From CAZJRB01 sp964547995 (GTDB taxonomy: Bacteria; Planctomycetota; Planctomycetia; Pirellulales; Thermoguttaceae), in NCBI GenBank assembly GCA_964547995.1, contig CAZJRB010000103.1, positions 1-27,562 on the forward strand: a DNA stretch of 27,562 bases, given 5' to 3'. The position numbers and the translations under genes are program-made. Under the pieces are notes generated by a model. It did not search any database. It saw nothing but the letters and a program-made list of their open reading frames with translations, and was not told where the DNA came from. This document shows, piece after piece, positions 9,701-17,532 of this stretch (positions within the stretch are counted from its first letter, which is position 1; every line of letters begins with the position of its first letter).

Positions 9701-10551
9701 TCGACATGATCCGGCCCGAGCGTCTTCTCCCGAATCTCAAGCACCTGCTTGTACAGTTTCTCCGCCTCGTCGTAACGGCCCTGGTAGTCGTAGAGCGCAG
9801 CCAGATTGGCGAGGCCGATGGCAAGGTCCGGATGCCCCGCAGGCAAGTGCTTCTTCTTGATCGCCAGGGACCGCTGGTATAACGGCTCGGCCTGCGAGTA
9901 CTTTCCCTGATCGTCGTAGAGCAACGCCAGATTGTTGACGGTGGTGGCCACTCGCAGGTCGTCGGTGCCGTAGGCCTTCTCCTTGATGGTTATGGCCCGC
10001 GTGTAGAGGGGCTCGGCCTCCTTGTAGCGGCCCTGGACGCGGTATAGCTCACCCAGGTTGTTCAATGCCAGAGCCACGTCTGGGTCGTTGGGCCCGTTGA
10101 TTTTCTCTCTGATCGCCAGCGATCGCTTGTAGTAGCGCTCGGCCTCCTTATAGCGCCCGAGTGCATCATAGAGCCACGCCAGGTTGTTGATGCTGGCGGC
10201 TACAACGATATGCTCGGACCCCAATACCTTCTCCCGAATCTCCAGGGCTCGCTTGTATAGCGGCTCGGAGTCCTTGTAGCGGCCTTGGGCGGAGACGGCA
10301 CACGCCTGCTGATTCAGCGCGAGCGCCAGGTACAGCGTGTCGCGGCGAAGGGGGCCCTCGGCGAGCTTGCGCATCTCGATCGCCGTGCGTTCGGCGGCGC
10401 GGTAGTTGCCCGCGCCGTTCTGCTGGTTGTACCTCGCCATGAGGGCGTCGAAGTCGGCTGCGGCATCGGCGAGAAGCTCGTTTGCCGGGATCAACAGGAG
10501 GAGCAACGTCAGCGTGACGCTCGGCAGGTGTCGCGTTCTCCGGTGGGGCAT
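6760..10551 (-). CDS. Exported TPR-CHAT caspase-clan protease (large)
   Basis: The start is ATG 10551 (1263 aa): AAGGAG lies 7 bases upstream and the first residues form a signal peptide (M-P-H-R-R, then T-L-L-L-L-L-I-P and an A-D-A cleavage area). The frame stays open to 10755, but that extension has no ribosome site. From residue 80 to about 667 there are 13 full 42-residue TPRs of the kinesin-light-chain type plus a partial one, each built as N-N-L-A-x-L-Y, G-R-Y-x-E-A-E and A-L-x-I-R-E-K. A charged coiled coil follows. The C-terminus is a CHAT peptidase domain with V-H-L-A-C-H-G (His1116) and A-I-L-S-A-C-D (Cys1168), so the dyad is intact, and it ends in the usual Y-Y-W-G-x-F-V-L-x-G. CHAT proteins are caspase relatives whose TPRs usually bind a partner or sensor. 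The signal peptide would place this one outside the cytoplasm. It is the last of four same-strand genes starting with a kinase; its substrate is unknown. Confidence 0.93.
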   Translation of the reverse strand: MPHRRTRHLPSVTLTLLLLLIPANELLADAAADFDALMARYNQQNGAGNYRAAERTAIEMRKLAEGPLRRDTLYLALALNQQACAVSAQGRYKDSEPLYKRALEIREKVLGSEHIVVAASINNLAWLYDALGRYKEAERYYKRSLAIREKINGPNDPDVALALNNLGELYRVQGRYKEAEPLYTRAITIKEKAYGTDDLRVATTVNNLALLYDDQGKYSQAEPLYQRSLAIKKKHLPAGHPDLAIGLANLAALYDYQGRYDEAEKLYKQVLEIREKTLGPDHVDVSHTLNNLATLYVTQARYAEAETMHKRALAIREKALGPEHPDVASSLGNLALLYHDRGRYDESEELYKKALAIREKAFGPEHRDVGLSLNNLGTVYESVGRYEEAEPLYRRALKIREKALGPDHPDVAETLNNLACFYGGQGRYDEEEHLLKRALAIHEKAGGPNHPDVALAMNNLAESCRKQGRYAEAEPLQKRALAIREKAYGPDNPDVAIGLENLALIYHDQSRYTEAEPLYERSLKIRQKAYPADHPDLAIAYGNRATFYHDQGYYDQAEQFYERSLAIRKKAFGPEHVAVASTLNNLGALYHDQGREKEAEKAYLESLAMYKRIRGEDHPDTAIRLNNLAYLYYDQDQLAKALPLAEQALRIRKQPQIGPWDRFFSYHLRARILWKLDRRDEAVADLRQALDMAERQRAKSGGAGLQRAEFFEHFTKAFEHMVCWQAELGNVAGAIDAMERSRARSLVDQMAVQDVDLLAGVPKQEAARLRQRERETQTRIAALEKQLRVLQERKDLSPDELRQRRRRIEAQLRNARQEYVIAYADIRNASPTYRLAVGQDQKPITLKKLTQWVTDQDALLLEYSFGTDGGYLLVVSAGSAPRLEKLMVDENQAQQFKIKAGPLTAGQLRNALSNTQGTGVLQRLKATDKPGKTKLAVPGLAALWNLLIPEAERTAILGKKYKRLIIVPDGQLTLLPFETLVVSSGDDPKYLLDVGPPIHYGPSATVLCNLAERRQASVRVDQGPVLTVGNPNYSVSRGQLAAAHKSVFDQLATRSRYGTLGGKLTQLPYSGWEAEWVTTVFDKNEIKATRLDGANATEANVRSQVSGRRLVHLACHGLADQSYGNFFGALALAQGKDPDNPANDGFLTLAEIYELDLRSCELAILSACDTNYGPEQRGEGVWALSRGFLVAGTRRVVASNWLVDDEAAASLVSYYCSILAKAERKGDDVGYAEALHKAKRWVRQQEKWKSPYYWGTFVLVGPD
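8551..10314 (-). repeat. Tandem 126-base coding repeats (14 TPR units)
   Basis: The TPR part of the large CHAT gene is a tandem array with a strict 126-base (42-codon) period: 13 complete units and a partial fourteenth. Neighbouring units share recognisable DNA blocks, such as those for G-P-E/D-H-P-D-V-A and E-A-E-P-L-Y. No unit has lost the frame or the period, which implies constraint or recent homogenisation. Confidence 0.85.
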
Positions 10552-10718
10552 CGTGGGGCTCCTTACGCTTGCAGTAGCGGTAACCTTCCGGGGGATTCTC
10601 CATTTCCGGCGATCGTGGACCCGATCCGCAATCACCACGTCGTCGAGTCTACCAAGACACGCGGCCGTTTCAATAAGCGGAGGTGGTTTGGGTTCTCTCA
10701 CGCCGCACCACTTCCATA

Positions 10719-10750
10719 GACCGCGGCGGTCTTGCGGGGCCCAATGCCCC
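10719..10750 (-). terminator. Paired GC-rich hairpins, possible transcription pause or terminator
   Basis: About 35 bases past the stop codon of the Pro/Gln-rich gene are two inverted repeats: GGGGC/GCCCC with a 5-base loop (10736-10750) and GACCGC/GCGGTC with a 1-base centre (10719-10731). There is no T-run, so intrinsic termination is doubtful. They could instead modulate read-through into the downstream TPR-CHAT gene. Confidence 0.2.
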
Positions 10751-10784
10751 GGCAATACCGCTTCGTTTCGTCGTCCCTCGGCTG

Positions 10785-11660
10785 CTACCGAGCTTTGGGG
10801 GCGGGCTGCGGTAGGGCCGGTGGGCCGGCCGGGGACGCCCCGAAGCCACCGGGAAGGGGCTTGCCGACCCGCGGGAGGACTTGAACCGAGATCGCCCGGA
10901 AGACCTGCGTCGGCCCGGCTTGTCCTTGTACGGGGCCTTGCACGGCGCCCTGGGCCGGTCCTTGCGTTGTCCCTTGGCCCGACTCCTGGCCGCCCTTGCG
11001 CGGCGGTTTCGCCTTCGGTGGAACTTGAGCGGGGTCGGCCTGGGCGGCCGGCGCCGGGTGCGGCTTGGGGAGGTACACAACATTGACCATCTGCCCGACG
11101 TGGAGTTGCTGCATCACTTGGGCAACCGGCGATGTTGCCGTATCGCCTCGGGCCGGGTCTGCTTGCGTGGCCGGCGGTTTTCCCTTCGCGGAAGCCTTCG
11201 GGGGCGTCGGTGGCGTCTGGGCCGGTCCCTGCCCCGTGGGAACGCTTCCACCGGTGATCACGGTCCGCGTGTCGATTCGAAACAGACAGATTCCCCGCGG
11301 TTTGGGCTTGCCCCGCTGGGGAACATTCTGCTGGGTTTGAATCTGCGGGGTGGCGAGCGACTGGACCTTGATCACGCCTAGCGTTGTCCCTTGCGGTTTG
11401 TCCGGACCCTTTGCCGGAGTTGGCGGCGTCGGCGTCTGCTGCTGGCCGGCAGGCGGTTTGGGGGTCGGCGGCTTTGGTATCTGCTGCTGGATGGCAGGTG
11501 CGGTCTGTCCTGCACCCGGCAAGGTAACCTCGACGATGGTGCCAACCATCGACGTCTGTTGTTGCGGCTTGCCGGGCCCCTGTTGTGGTCCCGCGAGCAG
11601 ATCGGAAACCAAGGCAATCGCGACAATCAGCGCTGCTTGGAGAACTAGGAAACGTTTCAT
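10785..11660 (-). CDS. Secreted proline/glutamine-rich low-complexity protein
   Basis: I do not recognise a family. The start is ATG 11660 (291 aa), chosen because AGGAGG lies 7 bases upstream and the first 23 residues (M-K-R-F-L-V-L-Q, then a long hydrophobic run ending L-L-A-G) form a good signal peptide; the longer open frame to 11873 has neither. The mature part is dominated by Pro, Gln, Gly, Ala, Thr and Lys, with P-K-P-P-T-P-type runs and a Q-G-x-x-Q-G-P repeat near the C-terminus. Three short ordered-looking strands (M-V-G-T-I-V-E-V; I-C-L-F-R-I-D-T-R-T-V-I; M-V-N-V-V-Y-L) punctuate the disorder. It lies between the two TPR-CHAT genes on the same strand, about 230-250 bases from each. 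A role as scaffold, linker or protease substrate is only inferred from position. Confidence 0.75.
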   Translation of the reverse strand: MKRFLVLQAALIVAIALVSDLLAGPQQGPGKPQQQTSMVGTIVEVTLPGAGQTAPAIQQQIPKPPTPKPPAGQQQTPTPPTPAKGPDKPQGTTLGVIKVQSLATPQIQTQQNVPQRGKPKPRGICLFRIDTRTVITGGSVPTGQGPAQTPPTPPKASAKGKPPATQADPARGDTATSPVAQVMQQLHVGQMVNVVYLPKPHPAPAAQADPAQVPPKAKPPRKGGQESGQGTTQGPAQGAVQGPVQGQAGPTQVFRAISVQVLPRVGKPLPGGFGASPAGPPALPQPAPKAR

Positions 11661-11912
11661 CTTGGTACCTCCTAACGTGAAGTGAAAACTCAACCTGTCA
11701 AGGTTTCTATGTTCAAGCGGCCCCGCAACTCGCCAATTCGGTGCAAAGAATTCTCTCGGTCTCCCTCGTGTCGCTCGATATGGAGAGGCCCGCGCCCCCT
11801 TTTCCGACGACGGAGCGGTCGAACCCGCCGCGCAGATGTCAACCCGTAGGCATCGCAACAAAAAACGCTCCATTCCGCAAATGGGTGAAGGTGTTCTGTT
11901 CGTGCAGAGACT

Positions 11913-14900
11913 CTACCGCCAATCGCCGCTGAGCACGAACCCGCCCCAGTAATAGGGTGAGCGGCGAGGTTTCCGCGTCGCGGGGGTCTCCGGTTCGATC
12001 GTGACACCGCGTTCGGGGCATTCGTTGAGCATCCAGAGTTGTGCCAGGCGTAGCGCCTCGAGCTTCGGCAACTTCTTTTCCCAGAGGTTTTCGTAGAATC
12101 GTTCCATCAGGACCCGAGTGGACTCGTCGCTGACTTTCCACAGACTGGCCACAACGGTTCGGGCACCGGAGACCTGGAACGCCCGCTGCAATCCCAACAC
12201 TCCTTCACCGCCGGCGACCGGTCCCAGTCCCGTCTCACAGGCCGAGAGGACCGCCAGATCGACGGCGCCGAGGTTCAGCGACGCAACCTCCTCGGCCGTG
12301 AGGATACCGTCGTCGCGTCCCGGCTTGGACGGTAGGTTGGCACCTGCCATCGCCAAGCCGGAAAGCAACCCGGGATGAAAGGTCGTGAACTTCTTCTTAA
12401 GGGCGGCATTGGGACCAAGCCCTTTCTGCTCGGTGTCCGCTGTCCCCAAAAGCGATCGCAGTTGCGGCGGGGCAAAGAATCCATGGGTCGTAACGTGCAG
12501 GAAGCGGTAGTGAGTCGCTTGCTGGCGGAACACGGCCTCGGTGGCCTGCCCCCGACGCAGAAGGCGGACATTTCCGTCGGGATGGGCCAGCTCGAACGAA
12601 TCGCGGACCGCGAGCATCTCGCCGCGGGAGTTCTCAAGCGGCTCGAAATGCAGGACGCCCTTCCCAGGAGCGGCAGAACGCCGATCGCTCGATCCGGCTG
12701 GCGTCTGTGACGAGGCATCGTAGTCAATGTCGCCCAGCACCAGCAGCGCCGCATCCGGCGTCCGATCCTTCGCCGGTTGTTCCTTGTCCCGCGCTGCCAA
12801 CAAAGCCGGCAACGCCTGGGGCACGGGCACGACCGCCACCGCCCGTTCCTCGATCAAGTAGGATCCCGGCTCTTTGCCCGGCAGGGCCGCAAGGGGAAAA
12901 CGCGTCAGGGCACCGTCGGGCGAGATCAACACGGTTTGCACGCCGCCGACATATTTTTCGAGCGGCAGCCAGACGAGCCGTCGCAACTCTTTGCCTGCGC
13001 CTGCGCCGGTTCCTTCGCGGCCGCACGTCCTGCGCCACGTGTCGATCGCTTCACGAATCGGCTCGACCGGTCCGAGTTCCACGCGCACGACCGGCCGGTC
13101 CCGGCGGACGACAAAGGCGACCAGATGCCGCTCGGGCGGTGCGCACGGCGAGTCCTCTTCCGGCTGCGGAAGCGATTTTTCATATTCGAGAAAATCGACC
13201 AGGACGACACCGTTCGGAAGGGTGGTCTTGAGGGATTCGGGCGTTACCGGCTTTGCGTTCCCGCGGAACTCGCGACTGCGACGGGACAGCTCCGCTTCCA
13301 GTCGGGCTTTTTCCTCCGAGACGCGGGCAAACTCCTGCTGCCGGGCTTTCTGCCGCGAGGGATCGAAATCAAAGGCCAGCCGGGCCAATTGACTCGCGGT
13401 CGCCTGCAACTCGGCCAGCAGCGGGGCCAACTCCGGCCGGGCGGCCGCCAAACGCATACACCGCTGCCCGATGAAGACCAGGCCCTTCCAGGCCAACACG
13501 TATTGGTATGCCTGCTCTTCAAGTCCTTGCTCCCCGGTTACCGACAGATACCCGTCGAGCGTCCGACGCATCGAGCCGGTCACGGCCAACTGCTGCTGCT
13601 CCGAGAGGACGTCAAACGTCTCGTCGAGGAATCGCCGGATGATCTCCAGGGCCTGCCGGTAGAGCGGCCGGGCCCGCTCGAAATCGCCGGTGGACCGGTA
13701 GACCGTGGCGAGATTGTTCAGGCTTGTCGCATAATAGAGATGTTGCTCGCCGAAGACCTCTTTGCGGATTTCCAGGGCCTGCCGATAGAGTGATTCGGCC
13801 TTCTGAATTTGTCCCCTAGCCTTGTAGATAGCCGCCAGGTTGTTGAGGCTGGCGGCATAGTCGGGATGCCTCTTTGGCAGCGATTCTCGACGGATCTCGA
13901 AGGCCTTGTGATAGAGCGTCTCGGCCTGGTCATGGTCGCTGGTGGCTTCATAGAGTGCGGCGAGGTTGTCGAGGCTGGCGGCGTAGTCGGGGTGTTTCTC
14001 GCCGAAGACCTTCTTGCGGATTTCCATGGCCCGGCGGAAGAGCGGTTCCGCCTGACGGTACCGACCCGTCAAGTAGTAGATCCCTGCCAGGTTATTCAAG
14101 CTGGCAGCGTAGTCAGGATGTTCCTCATCGAGAAGAGTCTTGCGGATTTCGAGGACTTGCTGCAGAAGCGGTTCGGCGCGGGCGTAGTCGCCCATCGAAT
14201 GATACAATCCGGCAAGGTTGTTCACCTGAACGATGTAATCGGGATGGTTCCGTCCAAAGGTTCCGCGGGAGATGTCCATCGCACGACGAAGAAGGAGCGT
14301 GGCTTGGGCATAGTCGCCGGTTGCGTGGTACAGCTCGGCCAAATTGTTCAGGCAGAGAATGAAGTCGGGATGCTTCGCCCCGAGCGTCTCTTGTGCGAGT
14401 TGCATTGTGTTGCGCAACATTTTTGTGGCCTGGCCGAAATCCCCAGCGGCATAGTGCATTTTCGCCAGATTGTTCAGATCGACGATCCGACCGCGATATT
14501 TCTCGCCCAGCACTCCCCTCTGAGTTTCGATCGCCCCTTCGGCCAGCGGGATCGCGTCGCGGGGCTTGCCGCGGTGGCACTGCTCGACGGCTTCGGCCAT
14601 TTTCCGCTTGGCGGCATCAAGGCGTGCCAATTCCTCCGGCTTGCACTTCGCCAACCGACGCAGAAGTGCCAGATCCGCCCGGGTATCCGCGGCCCGCCAA
14701 TCGTCCTTGCCATGAAGCTCGGTTGTGATCTCCAGCGACTGCTTGCACAACGATTCGGCGGCGGCAAAGTCCTTCCGTTCGTAGTGGAGTCGGGCGAGCC
14801 ACTGCAATGTGTCGGCAATGTTGGCATGGGTCTTGCCGAAGAGTTTTCGCTCAATAAACAGTACCTGACTGCCCGCCGTAATCGCTTCGGGCCATTTGCC

Positions 14901-15053
14901 CTGTTGTTGGAAGCGGCGTGCCGCGTCCCAGTGCCGCTCTCTGTCGCGCAGGAGCTGCTCCCGCCCTCCGACGGCAGGGGACTCAGCCGGTACGGGTGCG
15001 CCAAACAGAGCCCACGCCGCCAACAGCACCACAAACCGATGAATATGCCGCAA
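11913..15053 (-). CDS. Exported TPR-CHAT caspase-clan protease (small)
   Basis: The frame opens with a GTG at 15098 that has no ribosome site. A TTG at 15053 has AAGAGG 7 bases upstream and gives a compact signal peptide (M-R-H-I-H-R, then V-V-L-L-A-A-W-A-L-F-G-A), so it is preferred; this makes 1046 aa. The N-terminal 190 residues carry two looser TPR-like pairs, followed by seven 42-residue TPRs with the consensus N-N-L-A-x-x-Y, H-P-D-Y-A-A-S-L. A helical linker leads to the CHAT domain, with H-V-T-T-H-G-F-F (His857) and A-V-L-S-A-C-E-T-G-L-G (Cys939); both catalytic residues are present. It ends S-P-Y-Y-W-G-G-F-V-L-S-G. It starts 67 bases (22 by the GTG) after the kinase-DUF4384 stop, so the two are very likely co-transcribed, and the kinase may control or be controlled by this protease. 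Proteolytic activity is inferred from the dyad only. Confidence 0.92.
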   Translation of the reverse strand: MRHIHRFVVLLAAWALFGAPVPAESPAVGGREQLLRDRERHWDAARRFQQQGKWPEAITAGSQVLFIERKLFGKTHANIADTLQWLARLHYERKDFAAAESLCKQSLEITTELHGKDDWRAADTRADLALLRRLAKCKPEELARLDAAKRKMAEAVEQCHRGKPRDAIPLAEGAIETQRGVLGEKYRGRIVDLNNLAKMHYAAGDFGQATKMLRNTMQLAQETLGAKHPDFILCLNNLAELYHATGDYAQATLLLRRAMDISRGTFGRNHPDYIVQVNNLAGLYHSMGDYARAEPLLQQVLEIRKTLLDEEHPDYAASLNNLAGIYYLTGRYRQAEPLFRRAMEIRKKVFGEKHPDYAASLDNLAALYEATSDHDQAETLYHKAFEIRRESLPKRHPDYAASLNNLAAIYKARGQIQKAESLYRQALEIRKEVFGEQHLYYATSLNNLATVYRSTGDFERARPLYRQALEIIRRFLDETFDVLSEQQQLAVTGSMRRTLDGYLSVTGEQGLEEQAYQYVLAWKGLVFIGQRCMRLAAARPELAPLLAELQATASQLARLAFDFDPSRQKARQQEFARVSEEKARLEAELSRRSREFRGNAKPVTPESLKTTLPNGVVLVDFLEYEKSLPQPEEDSPCAPPERHLVAFVVRRDRPVVRVELGPVEPIREAIDTWRRTCGREGTGAGAGKELRRLVWLPLEKYVGGVQTVLISPDGALTRFPLAALPGKEPGSYLIEERAVAVVPVPQALPALLAARDKEQPAKDRTPDAALLVLGDIDYDASSQTPAGSSDRRSAAPGKGVLHFEPLENSRGEMLAVRDSFELAHPDGNVRLLRRGQATEAVFRQQATHYRFLHVTTHGFFAPPQLRSLLGTADTEQKGLGPNAALKKKFTTFHPGLLSGLAMAGANLPSKPGRDDGILTAEEVASLNLGAVDLAVLSACETGLGPVAGGEGVLGLQRAFQVSGARTVVASLWKVSDESTRVLMERFYENLWEKKLPKLEALRLAQLWMLNECPERGVTIEPETPATRKPRRSPYYWGGFVLSGDWR
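13593..14474 (-). repeat. Tandem 126-base coding repeats (7 TPR units)
   Basis: Seven consecutive 42-codon TPR units in the smaller CHAT gene, in the same period and register as the array in the larger gene but with a different consensus (H-P-D-Y-A-A-S-L instead of H-P-D-V-A). The arrays therefore appear to have been homogenised separately within each gene. Confidence 0.8.
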
Positions 15054-15119
15054 GTTCTTACCTCTTGAGTTGAGCGTTGATGGCTGGTCAGCCAGCACCC
15101 CGGCTACACCGTCAGCTGG

Positions 15120-17195
15120 CTAGTCTTCCTCTCGTCGACTTGTTTTGTTCGGTTGGATCTTCATGCGCATGACCCGCTCGGCGATTCTCGCCGAGTCCTC
15201 CTCTTTGATGACGAAGCCCCTGAGCTGCTCTTCCCATTTGGCCCGCTCTTCCGGGGTCGCGAACACGACGTGCGGCCCGAATTCCCGTCCAACCAGGGAT
15301 TCCCACCTCTCGGTGGTGGCAATGACGTGGAGAAACTCCGGGCCGTCGGAGGCCGTCACGCTGATGTAGTAGCGGTGTTCCTCGCCGGGAACGATACGCG
15401 GTTTGCCGGCTTCTAAGAAGTGGTCGTAATCGTGCTTGTTGGGAAACAGCTGCGTGACCGTACCGCTCTTGTCGATATGCCAAATGCCGACGTAGCAATC
15501 CTGGTCCGACTCCAAGCGAAAAGTCATCCGCTGTCCCACGGCCAGGGTGACGTCGTCGGACACGTCAGGCCCCTCGCCAAGAAGTTCGCACCGGAACGGA
15601 AAATCATGGCGGAGTGGGCGTTCCGGATATGTCGCAACGGGCGACTTCTCTGCGGGTTCGTCGGGCGCTTGTACGGGGGGTTCGCCGGGTTGCCGTACCT
15701 CGGGTGGTGGCTGGCGATCACCCGTCGCCACGGAGAAGATCCAGGATACCGCAACCATGATCAGGATGGCAGAGGCCGCAACGGCCAGGGCCGATTTCCG
15801 CAGTCTCCCACCGGCGGCAAAACACTCGAGATCCGCTGCAAGGGCGTCCGCCGTCGGGTACCGGTCGGCCGGATCTCGCTCCATGGCACGAAGGCAGATC
15901 TTCTCCAGCCGGCCGGGGGTCGCCGCGTCGCACAGCGCCGATTTGTCGAAGTCGCAGCGGCATGCCCGGTCATAGCAATCGTTCCTGTCTTCACCTTCGA
16001 ACGGGGCATGCCCTACCAGTAGGTAGTAGAGCACGGCGCCGAGCCCAAACACGTCGGCTCGCTCGCCGATGCGAGCGGTGTCCCCTTGGGCCTGTTCCGG
16101 AGCCATATACTGGATGGTACCACTGATATTCTCGGATTTGGCCAAGTCGTCCACCCAGGCATGACAGAGTCGGGCAAGGCCAAAATCGATCAGCCGCGGC
16201 TCGCCCGACTCGTCGATCACAACGTTTTCGGGCTTAATGTCTTGATGGACCACGCCGCGGGCGTGGGCGGTGGACAATGCCCGGGCAACCTTGGCGACCA
16301 CCTTCGCCGCCTCGCGGGGCGCCGGACGTGCTTGCTTTGCCTGCTGATGGAGATTGCGGCCGCGAATGTACTCCATAACGAGGAAAGGGCGATCCTCGTG
16401 GAAATCGAGATCATAGACCTGCGCCAGGTTGGGATGATCCAGGTCGGCCAGCACTTTGCCCTCTTCGACGAGATGTTCGCGATCAGTGTGCGGCGCGCGA
16501 ACCGGGTCGCGGCTGAGTTTGACAACGAGTTCTTTGGCCAAGGTGGGATGCACGGCCCGATAGACTTCAGCCTGACCGCCTCGGTCCAAGACACCGATTA
16601 CGCGGTACTTTCCAATCGTTTCCGGTTCCACTGGACGATCGTCGGTCGGCTCGGGCGATACACTCGCACTTTTGGGGACGAACGTGGCCGTTGTCGCTTG
16701 GCCAGTCCTCGCCGTATCTTGGGCCAACTCTTGATCCAGACGGACGAGCACCCCCCGGACCTCAGACGCCCGTTGCGAGAATCGAGCGGCGTAATCGTCG
16801 TGCGTTGGATTGTCTCCCCAGCACTGCCGGATTCGGTATTCTTCGCGGATCATTTCCAGCGGGACTTTTTCCAAGGGGCCGATCTCCGGGTATTGGCGAA
16901 CGTAGTCTTCGAGCCAAGGTCGTTCGGGCAAGGAGGAAACCGATGTCCTCCAACCGGATTGCCGCCGCTGGGCATCGGTTCCATCCGGCCCTATCGCTTG
17001 TGCGGAACTTGTCCCTTGCCACCGGTAATAGAGATCGATCATCACCATTTCGGCGAGCAGGCGGCGGTCGCTCTGATCCGGGGGGATGAAATCGGAAATC
17101 TCGGGAGGTACCCCACTCCGCCATGCCTCTTCGAAGCGATCTAACACATCCTCGAGATCAAGCGGACTGCCATGGTCGAACATTCGCTCCTGCAT
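15120..17195 (-). CDS. Transmembrane Ser/Thr protein kinase with C-terminal DUF4384
   Basis: The start is ATG 17195 with GGAGG 10 bases upstream (691 aa). An N-terminal 190-residue helical region, common in planctomycete kinases, precedes a complete kinase domain (about 195-460). The motifs are: Gly loop L-D-R-G-G-Q-A-E-V-Y with two of the usual glycines replaced, Lys226 in V-V-K-L, catalytic loop H-Q-D-I-K-P-E-N (Asp319, Gln instead of the usual Arg), D-F-G at 337-339, and Y-M-A-P-E-Q at 363-368. All residues needed for catalysis are present. A membrane helix (about 467-490) and a Pro-rich linker lead to a C-terminal DUF4384 domain (about 545-650, with C-Y-V-G-I-W-H-I-D and L-F-P-N) that should lie outside the cytoplasm. 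The same domain type occurs in two enzymes at 23326-26383. The gene leads the TPR-CHAT set and is divergent from an ECF sigma gene, a pairing known in planctomycetes. Confidence 0.93.
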   Translation of the reverse strand: MQERMFDHGSPLDLEDVLDRFEEAWRSGVPPEISDFIPPDQSDRRLLAEMVMIDLYYRWQGTSSAQAIGPDGTDAQRRQSGWRTSVSSLPERPWLEDYVRQYPEIGPLEKVPLEMIREEYRIRQCWGDNPTHDDYAARFSQRASEVRGVLVRLDQELAQDTARTGQATTATFVPKSASVSPEPTDDRPVEPETIGKYRVIGVLDRGGQAEVYRAVHPTLAKELVVKLSRDPVRAPHTDREHLVEEGKVLADLDHPNLAQVYDLDFHEDRPFLVMEYIRGRNLHQQAKQARPAPREAAKVVAKVARALSTAHARGVVHQDIKPENVVIDESGEPRLIDFGLARLCHAWVDDLAKSENISGTIQYMAPEQAQGDTARIGERADVFGLGAVLYYLLVGHAPFEGEDRNDCYDRACRCDFDKSALCDAATPGRLEKICLRAMERDPADRYPTADALAADLECFAAGGRLRKSALAVAASAILIMVAVSWIFSVATGDRQPPPEVRQPGEPPVQAPDEPAEKSPVATYPERPLRHDFPFRCELLGEGPDVSDDVTLAVGQRMTFRLESDQDCYVGIWHIDKSGTVTQLFPNKHDYDHFLEAGKPRIVPGEEHRYYISVTASDGPEFLHVIATTERWESLVGREFGPHVVFATPEERAKWEEQLRGFVIKEEDSARIAERVMRMKIQPNKTSRREED

Positions 17196-17456
17196 GATAC
17201 TGTCGCCTCCGATCCTCTGCGGAATCAGGGGGGGCTCCCCAATCGTTTCCTGCGGCCGGTTTCCTCGTCGTTCAACGCGTTTTCACCCGGGTGGGACCTA
17301 ATCCTCTCATGACCAAAGATCTCGACCGGTCGCCAAAGTCGCCGAAACCACGGGAAGCCGTCGCCTCCGCAAGGGCCTTTCCTCCAGGCCCAGTTTAGTG
17401 GACGGGAGGGAAGGGGCCAAGGGGACCGTCCGCCGCCCGACAGGGTCTCCCGCCGG
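17196..17456. other. Divergent intergenic region between kinase and ECF sigma gene
   Basis: Shared control region of about 340 bases in total. A convincing promoter is seen only for the rightward sigma gene (17457-17484). For the leftward kinase I find no good -35/-10 pair, so its promoter may be recognised by an alternative sigma factor, perhaps the neighbouring ECF factor; this is inference. Confidence 0.35.
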
Positions 17457-17484
17457 TTGTCAGTGGGGGTGACTCTGCTATAAT
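17457..17484 (+). promoter_or_regulatory. Sigma70-type promoter with extended -10
   Basis: TTGTCA (17457-17462), 16-base spacer, then TATAAT (17479-17484), preceded by TGC, which makes an extended -10. Transcription should begin near 17491, leaving a leader of about 42 bases before the sigma factor ATG at 17533. The -35 has one mismatch to TTGACA and the -10 is perfect. Confidence 0.7.
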
Positions 17485-17532
17485 CACCCAGTACAGAGTG
17501 GACCCCTCGGAATCAGTTCGGGATTTCTTGCC

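Noticed and set aside
10552..10755. 68-residue N-terminal extension of the large TPR-CHAT gene
   Set aside because: It would bury the signal peptide inside the protein; ATG 10551 has AAGGAG at 7 bases, while the upstream codon has no such site.
13809..15068. 419-codon open frame on the plus strand opposite the smaller TPR-CHAT gene
   Set aside because: It mirrors the TPR repeats in antisense and shows the same repeating pattern, so it is a shadow of the real gene.
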